A DNA stretch of 64,000 nucleotides from Norana najaformis (taxonomy: Eukaryota; Annelida; Clitellata; Crassiclitellata; Hormogastridae), in contig OZ029913.1 of NCBI GenBank assembly GCA_964023275.1, forward strand, positions 38,723,257 to 38,787,256, written 5' to 3'. Below, piece after piece: positions 35,161 to 46,489 of the stretch (positions are counted from its first letter, which is position 1; the number at the start of each line of letters is the position of its first letter). A program made the translations under genes and the position numbers. Below the pieces are notes generated by a model. The model ran no database searches and was not told the DNA's origin. It was given only the letters and a program-made list of their open reading frames with translations.

Positions 35161-36149
35161 AATATTATTCAGTTGGAGGGGATGCGTCTGCCAGCCAACA
35201 GAGCAATCGGCCGACAGATCGGCCGAGGTTAGCCGCCGCTCTTCTCGGCGGAAGTTTGCTAACCGGAAGTTGGAGGAGTTATGATTATGCACTATCGTCA
35301 AGTAAATCAAAATAACGGTAATTACCGTGATACGAATGGTGAGCCGCCGGCGAGCGAGCGGCTAACGACGCCAGGCATCGCTACGTTGTCATAATCGATG
35401 CGCAAGAGGAGTTGAATGAAGCGGACAGCATATATAGATGTATGTTCAGGTGCAGAGGCTGCTATCTTTTCCGATGTATACATATAAATAAAGCAGAGAT
35501 CTGGCCTACTCATAACATGCCTCTGCTCGTGTACTGTGCATAAACAGATGGCTGGCACAAATGCGGTTTCTCTGAAAACATGACCGATATGCTAGAAGTT
35601 TAATCTGAACAGCTTTCAGCTTCGGTCTGCGCCAACAAATTAGCAAAACGTTTAGATGAAGTGCCTGGAGATGCAGCCGGCGTTTCAAGGCGCGCCTTTC
35701 AAACCATTGATTAGTTAGGTCTCGTTTGAAACAGTCCCTCCGGCGTTTCTGTCGTCTGGTTTCGTCGAGGAAACAGGATATTCGATCTTCGTTTGTTTAA
35801 AACGACGAAGATCCGGGTTAAAAACGAATGAGGGAAGGGAGGAGGAGAGGGGACGCTGGCCTGTCTGTTTATATTGTCTGGGTTTTGAAGGCTGGAATAT
35901 TTTGGCACAAAAATCTGTCAGATTTAAGGAAGAACGAACGAACGAATGAACGAATGAATAAAGGAATGTTTTGTAGTCGCTAGGGCTACTTTATTTCGGA
36001 ATGTTGAGAGGTTGTAACAGTTCGAAATTGGAGAAGAAATTGTTAAGGATCGAAAAAGAGAGAATGAACAAAGGATAATAAGGCAGCTTTGCAGTTTTTT
36101 TTCGGTTGTTTCGCCTCGATATTCGAACGTGTTGACAGTTTCTGACATG

Positions 36150-36335
36150 AGATTTAAGGAGAATTAGGGGAATTACGAAGAACTGAGTCTATCTGAGAAG
36201 AATTACAAATCATAACAAAGAATTATGGATTATCAAGGAGAATTACGAAGAATTTGCAGAGATTTAGAGAGAATCAAGAGAAATCGCGCAAATTTAAGTA
36301 GAACTGTGCAGATTTAAGGAGAACAAAAAAGAATT
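36150..36335 (+). repeat. A/G-rich repetitive leader in front of the receptor gene
   Basis: GAATTACGAAGAA occurs at about 36170 and 36240, and GATTTAAGGAGAA at about 36149 and 36309. GATTTA/AATTTA words recur roughly every 20-40 bp. The stretch ends directly at the start codon and probably forms the 5' leader of the receptor mRNA. Confidence 0.6.
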
Positions 36336-37733
36336 ATGGCGGCTGGATACGTCACAGATTCATCTGCAGGTTCTGCGTCTATGAACGGAAGTGGCACCGG
36401 ATACGTTCCCTTAGTGGTCGATTTCAACGGGTCGTGGCCTCGTCACGCCGCGTCAACTCAGGCATCCAGTCTTACCGAGCCGAATGCGATCAGCTGCCAG
36501 TCGGAGGCCGACCTGAACCAGACCTTCTGTAGCGGTCTGAGCAGGGCGTGCATGGGCATAACCCCACTGGAGGCGGTCGTCTGCGTCGTTCTGGCACTCC
36601 TCATCCTAGCAATAATCGTCGGAAACGTCTTCGTCATTCTGTCGGTCGCCATCTTCGACAAGATGCGAACGCTGTCGAACGGGCTCATCGTCTCCCTGGC
36701 CTCCGCCGACCTCCTCGTCGCTATCGTCGTCCTTCCCATCAGCCTCCAGTACGAGATCACAGGTCACTGGACGCTCGGCCCGTACATCTGCGACCTCTGG
36801 ATAACCTCGGACGTCTTCTGTTGCACGGCCTCGATACTCAACATCGTCGTTATCGCCCTCGATCGCTACTGGCTGATCACGCGTCACGTGCGCTACACGC
36901 ACAGTGTCCTCTTCCCCCGACGCAAGGTCTGCCTGGCAATGCTCTGCCTCGCCTGGATCGTGTCCGCTCTCATATCGACGTCGCCACTCCTCGGCTGGCG
37001 CCTCGGCACGGAGAAACTCAATCCGTCCAAATGCCTTATCAGTCAGGACTACTCGTACACGATCTTCTCAACGTTTGGAGCCTTCTGGCTGCCCCTGGTC
37101 ATCATACTGGCCGTCTATTTCAAGATCTTCCACTTCGCCCGCCAAAGAGCTACGCGCCGGACCAAACCCTACGAAACGACGATCGCAGAGGCCAGCGTCG
37201 CCATGGAAACGTGCAACGAGGCTCAGTATCCGATTGCGACCGTGGCGACATCTCCTGCCGACCAACTAACGGTTACTTTCGGCGGGAAAGACGCCGAAAG
37301 CGACGTAACGTCGCCCTCTGACCCCGCCACCCCTGGAGTAGACGGCCCTCCTCCGTCGAAACGAACTCCCAATCTGAACCCTCCAGACTCTCCCACGGTG
37401 GAAGTGACGCGGTTCCAGGTAACAGGTCATGACCTCAACTTCCGGCCGCCGCCCATCCTGTCACGCTCAGCGAAGCACAGATCACGGAGCATGCGCAGGT
37501 CGGCGCGCACCTTGGGGTTGATAATCGGGGGTTTCCTTGTCTGTTGGATGCCCTTCTTTCTCGTAGCTACCGTTGATCCCTTTTGTCCTGACTGCCATGT
37601 ACCCCGCGTGGTACGTAGTTTCGTACTCTGGCTCGGATATTCCAACTCCCTGCTGAATCCAGCGATCTACGCCATCTGGGACAAGAGCTTCCGGCGCTCC
37701 TTCAAGCGGCTCGGCTCCTGCAATATTCGGTAA
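36336..37733 (+). CDS. 5-HT1: Serotonin receptor, 5-HT1-like (class A GPCR)
   Basis: This is a complete 465-residue single-exon receptor. The extracellular N-terminus (1-75) has three N-glycosylation sites: N17, N31 and N61. Seven TM segments follow. TM1 has GNVFV (N97). TM2 has SLASADLLVA (D125). TM3 has D159, the amine-binding Asp, and DRYW (176-179). TM4 has the W of LAWIVSA. TM5 has YTIFSTFGAFW (S245, T246, A249 at the 5-HT1A-type pocket positions). TM6 has CWMPFF (403-408). TM7 has WLGYSNSLLNPAIY (432-445). C152 and C233 can form the TM3-ECL2 disulphide. The third loop is long and proline-rich (about 265-388), typical of Gi/o-coupled receptors. C462 may be palmitoylated. TM5-TM7 are closest to 5-HT1A; an octopamine or other amine receptor is less likely. 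The start ATG has A at -3 and G at +4. Codon use is GC-rich, unlike the flanks. Confidence 0.9.
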   Translation: MAAGYVTDSSAGSASMNGSGTGYVPLVVDFNGSWPRHAASTQASSLTEPNAISCQSEADLNQTFCSGLSRACMGITPLEAVVCVVLALLILAIIVGNVFVILSVAIFDKMRTLSNGLIVSLASADLLVAIVVLPISLQYEITGHWTLGPYICDLWITSDVFCCTASILNIVVIALDRYWLITRHVRYTHSVLFPRRKVCLAMLCLAWIVSALISTSPLLGWRLGTEKLNPSKCLISQDYSYTIFSTFGAFWLPLVIILAVYFKIFHFARQRATRRTKPYETTIAEASVAMETCNEAQYPIATVATSPADQLTVTFGGKDAESDVTSPSDPATPGVDGPPPSKRTPNLNPPDSPTVEVTRFQVTGHDLNFRPPPILSRSAKHRSRSMRRSARTLGLIIGGFLVCWMPFFLVATVDPFCPDCHVPRVVRSFVLWLGYSNSLLNPAIYAIWDKSFRRSFKRLGSCNIR

Positions 37734-37860
37734 CTGCGACTTACGACATCAAGTGTACGACAGGCGATCACATACGCATCGATAACGATAGTGAGAACCG
37801 GCCAACTATTTATTATTATCAATATTTTTATTATTATTAATTAGTTGTTGTCGTCATATT

Positions 37861-37864
<4 letters not shown>

Positions 37865-37931
<67 letters not shown>
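37865..37931. repeat. (TTA)n in the receptor 3' region
   Basis: About 22 uninterrupted ATT units lie 130 bp after the receptor stop codon, probably within the 3' UTR. Confidence 0.95.
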
Positions 37932-38046
37932 CATTGTCGACCGATGGATACCAAGGTCAAATAACGATTTTAAAACAGTTTTAACGCCTATACCGAGCAG
38001 CAACATTGACCGTAAACAGTTGCGATGTGAAGCCATGAAGTCTTGT

Positions 38047-38052
38047 AATAAA
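38047..38052 (+). promoter_or_regulatory. Candidate polyadenylation signal of the receptor gene
   Basis: The canonical AATAAA lies about 315 bp after the stop codon. It is the first good signal downstream. Confidence 0.45.
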
Positions 38053-38099
38053 GAAACCCAAAATTATAGCGGTTTCCATAAATTAATATCGTTATTAAA

Positions 38100-38210
38100 A
38101 TTATATTATTATTGTTATTACTATTAATAAAATTATTATTATTATTATCATCATCATCATCATCACCACCACCTCCACCACTACCACCACCACCATCATC
38201 ATATTATAAA
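38100..38210. repeat. ATT/ATC/ACC trinucleotide compound repeat
   Basis: ATTATT grades into CATCATC and CACCACC. 38211-38650 shows no gene. Confidence 0.9.
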
Positions 38211-38654
38211 GTATATAATTTCAGTTATTAATATCGGAAACGTCATCTCAACAGGACTCAGCATGATGGCAATGTCCCTGAGGAGCGGATGGCGTTTCCC
38301 CTTTCCTCGTTGAACAGCCGCGGAATTCTGGAACAAGTAAGAGGTCTTGAGCGGATCATTATTTCTGTCGACGACCTTTCAAAGATGTTGATCGTCCGCT
38401 CGCCCGATTTGTAGCGTACCGTAAGTTCAAAAGAAGACACGCAGTCTTGTTTTTTTTTGTAATATATTAAATAAAGCGAAAAGTTCAATCACAGCAGTAG
38501 TTAAATCGTCACAGTTTCTGAACACAACAATCTGTCAACGACATTTGCGACTCAAATTACAAACTGAGATCACAGCAGACAATTGACTGACCGATTCTGA
38601 CTGACTCTCTTTCCTCAGTGTCTTCCTGCTTTTATACCCAGTGGCCAGATAGCT

Positions 38655-38965
38655 AAGAACGGTAGCTACCGGTACCGGTAGGTACCGGTAGGTAAGTGTG
38701 ATTAAGGATAGCTAAGAGTAGTTAAGGTATTTAAGGGTAGCTAAGAATTACTTCTAAAGACCACAAAATGGCTATAGCCTGCAATTACGTCTGCATAAAC
38801 GTCCTGGCAATGATATCTGTGTCTGATTGTCATTATGTGATTCTTTTCAACAACTGAATCTATCAACAACAGTTGTAACAGCAGCAGCAACAGTAGCAGT
38901 AGCAGCAACAGCAGCAGCAGTAGTAGTAGTAGAAAGTAAGTAAGTAAGTAAGTAAATAAGTATAT
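38655..38965. repeat. Short palindromic and trinucleotide tracts
   Basis: TACCGGTACCGGTAGG-type words (38668-38694) are followed by (TAGCTAAG)-like repeats to about 38750. 38876-38932 is AGC/AGT, and 38934-38958 is (AAGT)n. 38966-39429 shows no gene. Confidence 0.7.
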
Positions 38966-39424
38966 ATGTATTGAATTGTATGAATGTACAGATGTCTCGC
39001 AACACACGACCCCAACGCCAGATGGTTGACAGCCCACTAGGTCCGTGAAGGATAATATTCTTCAGCAGCCTGCAAATCGGTCGTAGAGTAGAACGATAGG
39101 ATAGTCAGCGCCAATCCTAGAGTTGACCGAGAGAACAGCAGAACGGTCAGTTCCAATGCAAGTACTTGTTTGGCCTTTCCAACTGTCCAGCTAGTAACCT
39201 GACCTCCCTCACGGCAGACGTGTCAAATGGCGGCGCAGGAGACTTCTAGAGCAAACGTCCAAAATACTCAAAATGACCGGTGAAAGAGAGAAATGATTCA
39301 GAAAACGCGGAATGGTTCACATTTATTGGTGCAAACGAAATATTACCAACCAAAATTTGCATGTGATTAACTAAATGTTCAAAACGACATCCTAGCCAAA
39401 CATGTAGCCATCTTGACCACACGT

Positions 39425-39453
39425 ATTCATTTTTGTTGTTGTTGTTGTTGTTG

Positions 39454-39502
<49 letters not shown>

Positions 39503-39560
39503 TACTATATGATCCCTCAGGGCTTAATAAAAATTCTCCGGAGAATTAAAAATTCTGGGA
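39425..39560 (-). repeat. AAT-tailed repeat end, inverted copy
   Basis: (TTG)n(TTA)n to about 39505 is followed by TATGATCCCTCAGGGC and TTCTCCGGAGAATT. On the complement this reads CTCCGG, CCTGAGGGATCATA, then (AAT)n, which is the same order as at 30-146. Confidence 0.65.
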
Positions 39561-39687
39561 CGGCTAGAAATCGTCAAGAGCTGGCGGAGCAGAAGTACCA
39601 TGAAAGGCAACAACGTTGAAGGGTTGAATTGTGATAGCATTATCAATGCGTTGAAAAAATTATTACTACTACTACTATTGTTGTTGT

Positions 39688-40039
39688 TGTTAGTATTTTT
39701 TGAATTATTATTTTATGAATTAAGTGACGTGGGAAAATTTGAACAACTCGTGGATAGCGTCTCAGACGTGCTTAGATGTTCAGACACGGTGAAATGTATA
39801 TGTTTGAGTCAGGTATATGTTCTGTTATTGTATATAGTAGAGTGATATTAGATCTTCGTTATGATGGACCAGTTTTGTGATTTTGTGTAGAAACAGGGCA
39901 CGAGATATTACAAGTAAGTAAGCAAGTAATGCATTTGTTAACACGCCATATGTCCATCGACTGAGCGAGAAATCGTAGGCGATTTGGGTTTAACGTCTAG
40001 GGCACTACATTACAGACTAGAACATAGGAAGATCTGACA
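39688..40039 (+). mobile_element. 5' LTR of the gypsy-type element, internally deleted
   Basis: It aligns with the 3' LTR: GTGACG..GAAAATTTGAACAACTCGT, CTCAGACGTG, ATTAGATCTTCG.TATGATG, a GTAGAAACAGGGCACGAGATATTA block and closing GATCTGACA. It is about 90 bp shorter than the 3' LTR, mostly in the middle. The start at 39688 is inferred by homology. The end is the CA at 40038-40039. Confidence 0.65.
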
Positions 40040-40044
40040 ATTAT

Positions 40045-40062
40045 TGGGGGATCAGGCGTCGG
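40045..40062 (+). other. Candidate primer-binding site
   Basis: TGGGGGATCAGGCGTCGG lies 5 bp after the LTR end. It has the TGGGGG start of a tRNA-Pro-type primer site but diverges afterwards, so the match is suggestive only. Confidence 0.35.
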
Positions 40063-43000
40063 AATTTTCCAATCCAACTCACGAACATTGGATTATTCAC
40101 CAATTGCTGCGAAGGATTATGACTCAGAAACACGAACAGTGGATTTATTTGTGGTTATCACGGAGGTTTAACTCAGAAGGATTTACCCGTAGAAGAGGAG
40201 TGTAATCCAAAGGTTACTGAGATTAGTTGTATTTGGTTCGAAATATACACAAAGAAATCTTCTTTGAGGCCATAGTCGGACAGGATTAGAAGTTATGAAA
40301 CGTAGGAGAACACGACAAGCAGGAAATCAACTGAGCACCAAGAAGATGGGTATAGCTTCGTCAATTTTAAAGTAAGGACAAGATAAAGTCATTTGAAATT
40401 TCAAAGATAAATGAATACACAGATTACTGGAAGTAAAATCTTTGGAGTAAACAAGTAACCGAATTAAACAGAATTAATTAAAAATGTCATCCGATAGAAT
40501 GAAACAGGCACTGACGAAGACCAGTTTTATTTATTTATTTATACAGATTTAAAATGTCTTTGGTTGCTAAGACTGAGGCTGTAGCAGAGGTTTGGCTTAA
40601 AGAAGAGGAGCAGGTGGGTACCTTTGAGATTACGATAGAGACTATGACTAAAGAAATGTGACTACACTGGATGGTGATGACCAAAAAGAGGAGATAGAGA
40701 GGAAAAAGGCAGAACGTTTTAGAAAAGAATAGCTTGCGTTACAAAGGCAGCAATTCTTGAATCAATTGGAACAATTGCGGAAAGATTACGAAGAGGCCGA
40801 ATGAAGAAGGTCTGAGCAAATGAACGATTTTGATAAAGTGTGGAAATGTGTTGAAGAGATCCGATAGCAACAGATCGAAGACAAGAAGAAGCGTGAGAAA
40901 AGACGAGGAAAATCACTAATTTTAGAATTTGAACGTGCGCAGCAGGCCAGACAAGAGGATTTGAGAATGCAGAAAGAGAGATTGGAACAAACAAAAGCGG
41001 ATATATAAAGACGTTTGACAACATAACAAGCGATAACAGCATTAAAGGAAGTACAGTTAATGGAAATAGTTCCCAACGGAAAGAACGAAGAAAACTAACG
41101 GGGTTGTTTCAGACAGAGATTGAACAAGCAGAAAGACATGCAGTTGAAGATTTATAAAATATACAGCAAAGATACTAAGAAGAGAGACAAATCAGAGAAG
41201 CAGAAGAGGAAAGATGGAGAGAAGAACGGAAAGAGGAATGAAAGAAATATCAAGAAGGCAGCAAAAATTAAGAATATAGGTGATGTAATGAAGCATGTAT
41301 TGCCCAAAATACCGTTCGGCATGATGGAGGTTCCGTTTTGTTTGGTAAGGTGGAAAACACATTCCATAGCTTCATCGTATATGAACAGTATTGGGAGAGA
41401 TTGTTACTCCCGTTAATGACACCGAAAACCCGAACAGTCCTGAACAGATTGTCATACGCTGATTTAGATGAATGTGGCAAAGTCGAGGATCATCTGCCCA
41501 AAACAATTTAAATTGACACCGAGAGGGGAATTTGACACCGGGGGGGAGCATAGATCCCGATTTCTGGATGCAGAGAAAGCAGCAGAGCAGAACACAGTCA
41601 CTAAATTCACGGCTCGACTGAAAAACTTGTTGATTCATTACAAGTGAAGTAGAAAGATTCACATGAATTATGTTGTTTTATTTATTAGTGGCGGGTAAAC
41701 TGCCAGGTCCGTTGCAATTTGTATTGTCAAAGGAAGGAACTGAATGTTTTGAAACTAGTGTTAACGCAGATCGAGCTGACATACATGTCAATATAATCGA
41801 AGTGGTTTGGCATTTCCCGCTGAAACAAGTCATGAACGTTGGAGAGAACCCCAGCGTCAGAGTGCAAGATGGAAGGTTAAAAAAGAACAAGGAAATCAGT
41901 TTAAAAGTGAAGATTTGGAAACATTTTCTTTTTTTCTTTACAACAGCAAAGAAGGCAATGAAAAGAAGGAAGAAGCTGAGAAACTTTGTCAAAATTATGG
42001 ATCAGACAGGCATCTAATTAAAGACTTCAAAATGCCAGTACCATATAGAAAAACCACAAGGTTAAATCGAATCTAAGTTGTCAATGTTCCTGAAAATCGA
42101 GCAGATGGACAAGTTACTCAGGAAACCAAAGTGAAATCTGTCAAGAATCGTTTGGTGCAAAGAAAAGTATTGTTCCATACGGAAGTTCAGAAATAAAGTG
42201 TGAGTAAGGATGATAAATAGAGTGCTGAAGAAAGCATTGATGCAGTACATCGACGTAGAAATCTGTGGTGCGAACGATGGAAGGCAAATTAAAGTGAAGG
42301 CATTAATCAATTCAGGCGCAAAAATACCCATAATCAGTGAATAGTTACTAAGTAGAATGAAAAAGTCGGAAAAGCCAGTTTATAACGTAGAGCCAGAGAC
42401 ATTATTTCTGGACGATTGGCCAATGTCAAAGTGAGATTGCGGGGTGATGAAGCGAGAAAGATGTTCATATGGTGCAAATTGGACCGTATATAACTTTGAT
42501 GTGTACTAGTATAGCAAAGATGAGAAGCAAGGAAACATTTCTTCTGCATCATGAACTTACCTCTGAATTGAAAGCTAACTAGAAGCAACTAAAAGTGATG
42601 AACGGTTAACTCCTAGCGAATGTGACACAAGGACACAGAGCAAGAGAAATGAAACTGAAGCTGTTTAGAAAGAGCAGGAAGACGAAGATATGATGAAAAT
42701 GAACGAGACTGCGAAGCTGATAATAGCGAAAAGCAAAAAGATGTAAAATCAGAAAAGGATAAATCAGAAACAGAGAAAGATGCATGAGAGAATGAAGATG
42801 CATGAGAGAACGAAGATACATGAGAGAACGAAGATACACGAGAGAACGAAGATACATGAGAGAACGAAGATACATGAGAGAACGAAGATGCATAGGAAGG
42901 CCCTGAATGATATATAGAAATAAGTGAATTGTTTAAAGAAGAGTTTGATGAAGGAAAAGACGTGCAGGCGGCAGGTGCGAAGAAGTTTGAAGAAAAATAA

Positions 43001-44451
43001 AGGAAAGAGGAATCGCTGAAGCTACGATGGATGTCTTATCAAAGTACACGAATAGATTTTTCAGACCAAACTGGATTACGTACTTTGGTTGAGCATAAAA
43101 TTGCCTTGAAGCAAAAATTTCTTAAGGAATTTATGACCTATTGAACTCCACTCATGTATCAAGGTGAAGTTGAAAGACAAATCGTACAAATGCTACAAGT
43201 AAAAGCCACCAAGCCGTCAACAAGCAGAATGGCAAGCCCGCTTGTAATTGCCAAGAAGAAGGATGGAACCTTAAGACTTGTTTAAATTTATTTACTGTTG
43301 GTTTTAGAGATCCTATGCCAGTAGTAAGTGAAGTACTCCATAAGGTTGGAAAATTAAATAAAATTTATATTTTTGATTGTCGCAGCGCATATTGGTATTG
43401 TTCCGTTAAAGAATCCGACCAATGAAAACCTGCTTTTATAGCACATAATGGATTGTTTGAATTTACTTGAGTCCATTTTGGAATGGAAAATTTTAGAAGA
43501 ACTTTTGTTGGAGAGATAAAGATGGTATAACAACGGGTAAAATATTTTACTAAACCGTATGTTGATAACTTTGCTGTTCACTCTAGTGATTGGGCCGTTC
43601 GTTTGCAACATTTAGATTCATTTATAAATCAACTGAGATTGCAAAAATGTGTTTGTTAAAAGTGAGGTAAAATTTATTGGTCATGTGATTGGTTCTGGAA
43701 AGAAAAGGATGGATCCAGAGAGAATTGAGACTTAATTTGAAATGGCCTGAAACTAAGAAAAGGTTAAGCAAATACTTGGAGTTTTTGCTTACTGCTACTA
43801 TAATTGAATTTGCGCAAATTGCGAAATATTTTGTCTGATTTGACATGCAAACATGTGTATCTGAAAATACTGTATGGACAGGTACATACAAAGAGACATT
43901 TGATTTACTTAAGAACATTATACTTTAAAATGTTGTTTTGTATGTGTTTGAGATTGAAAAAGCTTTCAATTTGTATTGCGATCGCAGCGATCCTGCTGTT
44001 GGCTCAGGTTTAATGCAAAATTATTGTGAAGGGGTGGAACGACCCGTGTCATTTATCAGCCAGAAAGTAATGACACTCAAATGAGATGGGCTATGATCGA
44101 AAGAAAGCCAATGCTATTATTTGGACATTAACTAAATTGAAAGACATAAATAATATTTGGTTAGAAAATTTATGTCTTTACTGATCATAATCCCTTGATT
44201 TGTTTGACAGAGTCAATGTTGAAATTTGCTAAACTGGTACGATGGGCATTAGCACTATAAACTTTTGATGTAGATGCAAATTTCAAGAAAGGATGTTTAA
44301 AATACTGTCGCAGATTGTCAATCAAGACTTCAATATAATGTAATTACTGTAAGTAGTTAAGGTAGATTGTTTATTTTGTTTTGTATGTTTCATTTATTGC
44401 AAGTTCGTAAATTATGAGTACAATTTGCTCACTTCAAGAAACGAAGGGAGA
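40063..44451 (+). pseudogene. Degraded gypsy-type gag-pol: gag, protease, RT and RNase H remnants
   Basis: The order is readable despite many stops. Coiled-coil-like Lys/Glu-rich sequence covers about 40550-41280. A gag core follows (LLPLMTPKTRTVLNRLSYADL at about 41404-41466, then LSKEGTECFET near 41727 and ADRADIHV near 41770). A damaged zinc knuckle (CQNYGSDRHLIKDF; two Cys lost) is at about 41987-42030. The protease has VEICGANDG and ALINSGAKIPIIS, with the catalytic Asp replaced by Asn (42309-42311). Near 42780-42895 a 17-18 bp GAGAACGAAGATACAT-type unit repeats about seven times. The RT region starts near 43040 (SDQTGLRTLVEHKIALKQ) and includes SPLVIAKKKDGTLRLV (43235-43282) and FVKSEVKFIGHVIGS. 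RNase H follows (LYCDRSDPAVGSGLMQ, about 43970-44018). No integrase is found between protease and RT or after RNase H. A polypurine tract (44436-44451) abuts the 3' LTR. Confidence 0.75.
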
Positions 44452-44890
44452 TGCTTCAGACTTTTTTTAAGGAAAATGCTGTAATAAATGACGCAGTCAA
44501 ATTTGAACACTCGTACAACTCAAGCGTGCATTCGTGGTCATGCGCAAAGTGTAGAATACTTTGCCTCAGACGTGTCTAGACATATTCAGACAAACAGAAA
44601 TGCATAGACTTCAGTCAGATAGATGTACATATATCTATCTGTGTAACAGAGTTGATGTTAGGCCTTCGATATGATGATAGGCGATATGTAGTTGAAAATG
44701 TAATTTGGTTGATTGTACGAATTTATTTGATAAAAGAAATTGTTTAAAAGAAGAATGCCATTATAAATCAAGAGAAAGGCTACATTTGTGATTTTTTTTT
44801 GTATTAATGGGCCACATTATTTTCGTACGAGATATTATAAGCAGCGTTTAAGGCAGTTCATTCCAGTCCAGGAGATAGGATGATCTGACA
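44452..44890 (+). mobile_element. 3' LTR of the gypsy-type element
   Basis: It starts TGCTTCAGAC immediately after the purine run AAGAAACGAAGGGAGA and ends ATCTGACA. It is 439 bp long, the best reference for the family LTR. It matches the 5' LTR and the solo LTR at 32585-33025. No clear target-site duplication remains, because an (ATT)n array starts at the next base. Confidence 0.7.
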
Positions 44891-44974
<84 letters not shown>

Positions 44975-44983
44975 TTCATCATC

Positions 44984-45043
<60 letters not shown>

Positions 45044-45345
45044 ACCATCATCATCATCATTATTATTATTATCATCATCATCATCATCGTCACCATTATT
45101 ATTATTATTATTAGTCGTAGTAGTAGTAGTTGTTGTTGTAGTAGTAGTGGCAGCAGCAGTAGTAATAGTAATAGTAGTAGGCCTAGCAGTAGTAGTTATT
45201 GTAGCAAAAGTAGCAGTAGTAATAGTAGTAGCAATAGCAGCAGCAGTTATTGTTATGGTAGTGGTGGTGTGATGGTTGTAGTAATAGTAGTAGTAGTAGT
45301 GGTAGTAGCAGCAGTAGTAGTAGAAGCAACAGCAGTGATATCAAC
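44891..45345. repeat. Compound trinucleotide array (TTA, GTA, TCA, GCA)
   Basis: About 450 bp of contiguous trinucleotide blocks start at the LTR end. All frames are open because the units lack stops, so these are not genes. Confidence 0.95.
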
Positions 45346-45599
45346 GACACCGGGCCTCTGTCACCAAGCAGTATAATTTGGTACCGCGTAAGCTGGGAAG
45401 TAAACGGCAAGTCCTGCGATGCACTGTCCCGTGTCCAGGACATTGGATTCGTCCATTGCCGGCTCAAGGGCCTATAAAAGGAGATGAGCGCCTCCCTACG
45501 GCCACTTGTGAGACAATGGGACACACACAAAAACGACATGTTAACGTCGTAGACCTTACTTTAATAAGTCTTTATTTCACCAGTTAAACTTGACCTACA

Positions 45600-45745
45600 G
45601 TCAATATGCACTCTCGCATTGAAAGGGTAGGGTATCTTCTGCTTGAAAGGGTGTCCAACACTTCTTGCGTGTCTGCTGTTTCCAGACATTCCTTCAAGAG
45701 TCTACCAGCTGGACTTCAAGAGCGCAGGAAATGTGCCCGGCTTTC
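45600..45745 (+). repeat. R1 repeat family fragment
   Basis: It contains TGTCTGCTGTTTCCAGACATT (45671-45691), the family hairpin word, then CTTCAAGAG. 45346-45599 and 45746-46370 show no gene. 45900-46230 has recurring ATAATCTC words. Confidence 0.5.
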
Positions 45746-46370
45746 GTGTCTAGACGAACTTTCGGTCGAGTTTATCGGCTGAGGTCGGATAAAGTTTATC
45801 AACAACAAGGCTTTGTTAATGATGTTGTCTTTATACAGCCGTCACTGGGAACTACTTCTGCGTGACGTCATTGATAGACTGCCCTGCTTATAGGCAAAAT
45901 CTCTCATTGTATGTACGAAAAATCTCCCATTGTACGCAAGATAATCTTATCATTTGTTTATGGATAACCTCCCTATTTATGTATAAATAAAATCTCCATT
46001 TATGTATGCATAATATCTCATGTATATGTGGATAATCTCTCAAGTTATATGCGCATAATCTCCGACTGTGTGCACGAAATATCTTAGTTTCTTTATGACG
46101 TGTCCCTCTATTTGTTTATGAAATTATGTATGCATAATCTCTTAATGTATATAGTATATATGCATTACCTCTTTATCTATGTATGTATGCATAATCTCGT
46201 TATGTTTGAGTAATCTCCTAACGTATGCAGGCAGGTATAACCTTTCAATCTTTTTTACTCTTTCGCAATATCGCAGTAAGAACAATACCCCTTTAGGCGA
46301 TATTTATGTATAATATCCCAATTCATCTATTATTGAATATATGCCTTATTCTCTTTTAGGTATGGTTAAT

Positions 46371-46485
46371 CTAGTCTGTACTAATCTAATCTAATATGAT
46401 CCGTTCTAATCTTTTTTTCTAATCTAATATAATCTAGCCTAGTCTAATCTAATCGAATCTAATCTAAGCGAATCTAATCTAAGTT
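46371..46485. repeat. Degenerate (TAATC)n pentamer array
   Basis: TCTAATCTAATC with GAATC/AAGCG variants. A second, weaker tract of the same pentamer is at 59811-59970. Confidence 0.75.
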
Positions 46486-46489
46486 CCGG

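Noticed and set aside
36548..37321. 257-residue plus-strand frame inside the receptor gene
   Set aside because: Shadow of the GPCR in another phase, caused by GC-rich codons.
41120..41416. 98-residue Lys-rich plus-strand frame as an independent gene
   Set aside because: It lies within the gag region of the degraded gypsy-type element and matches its coiled-coil-like part.
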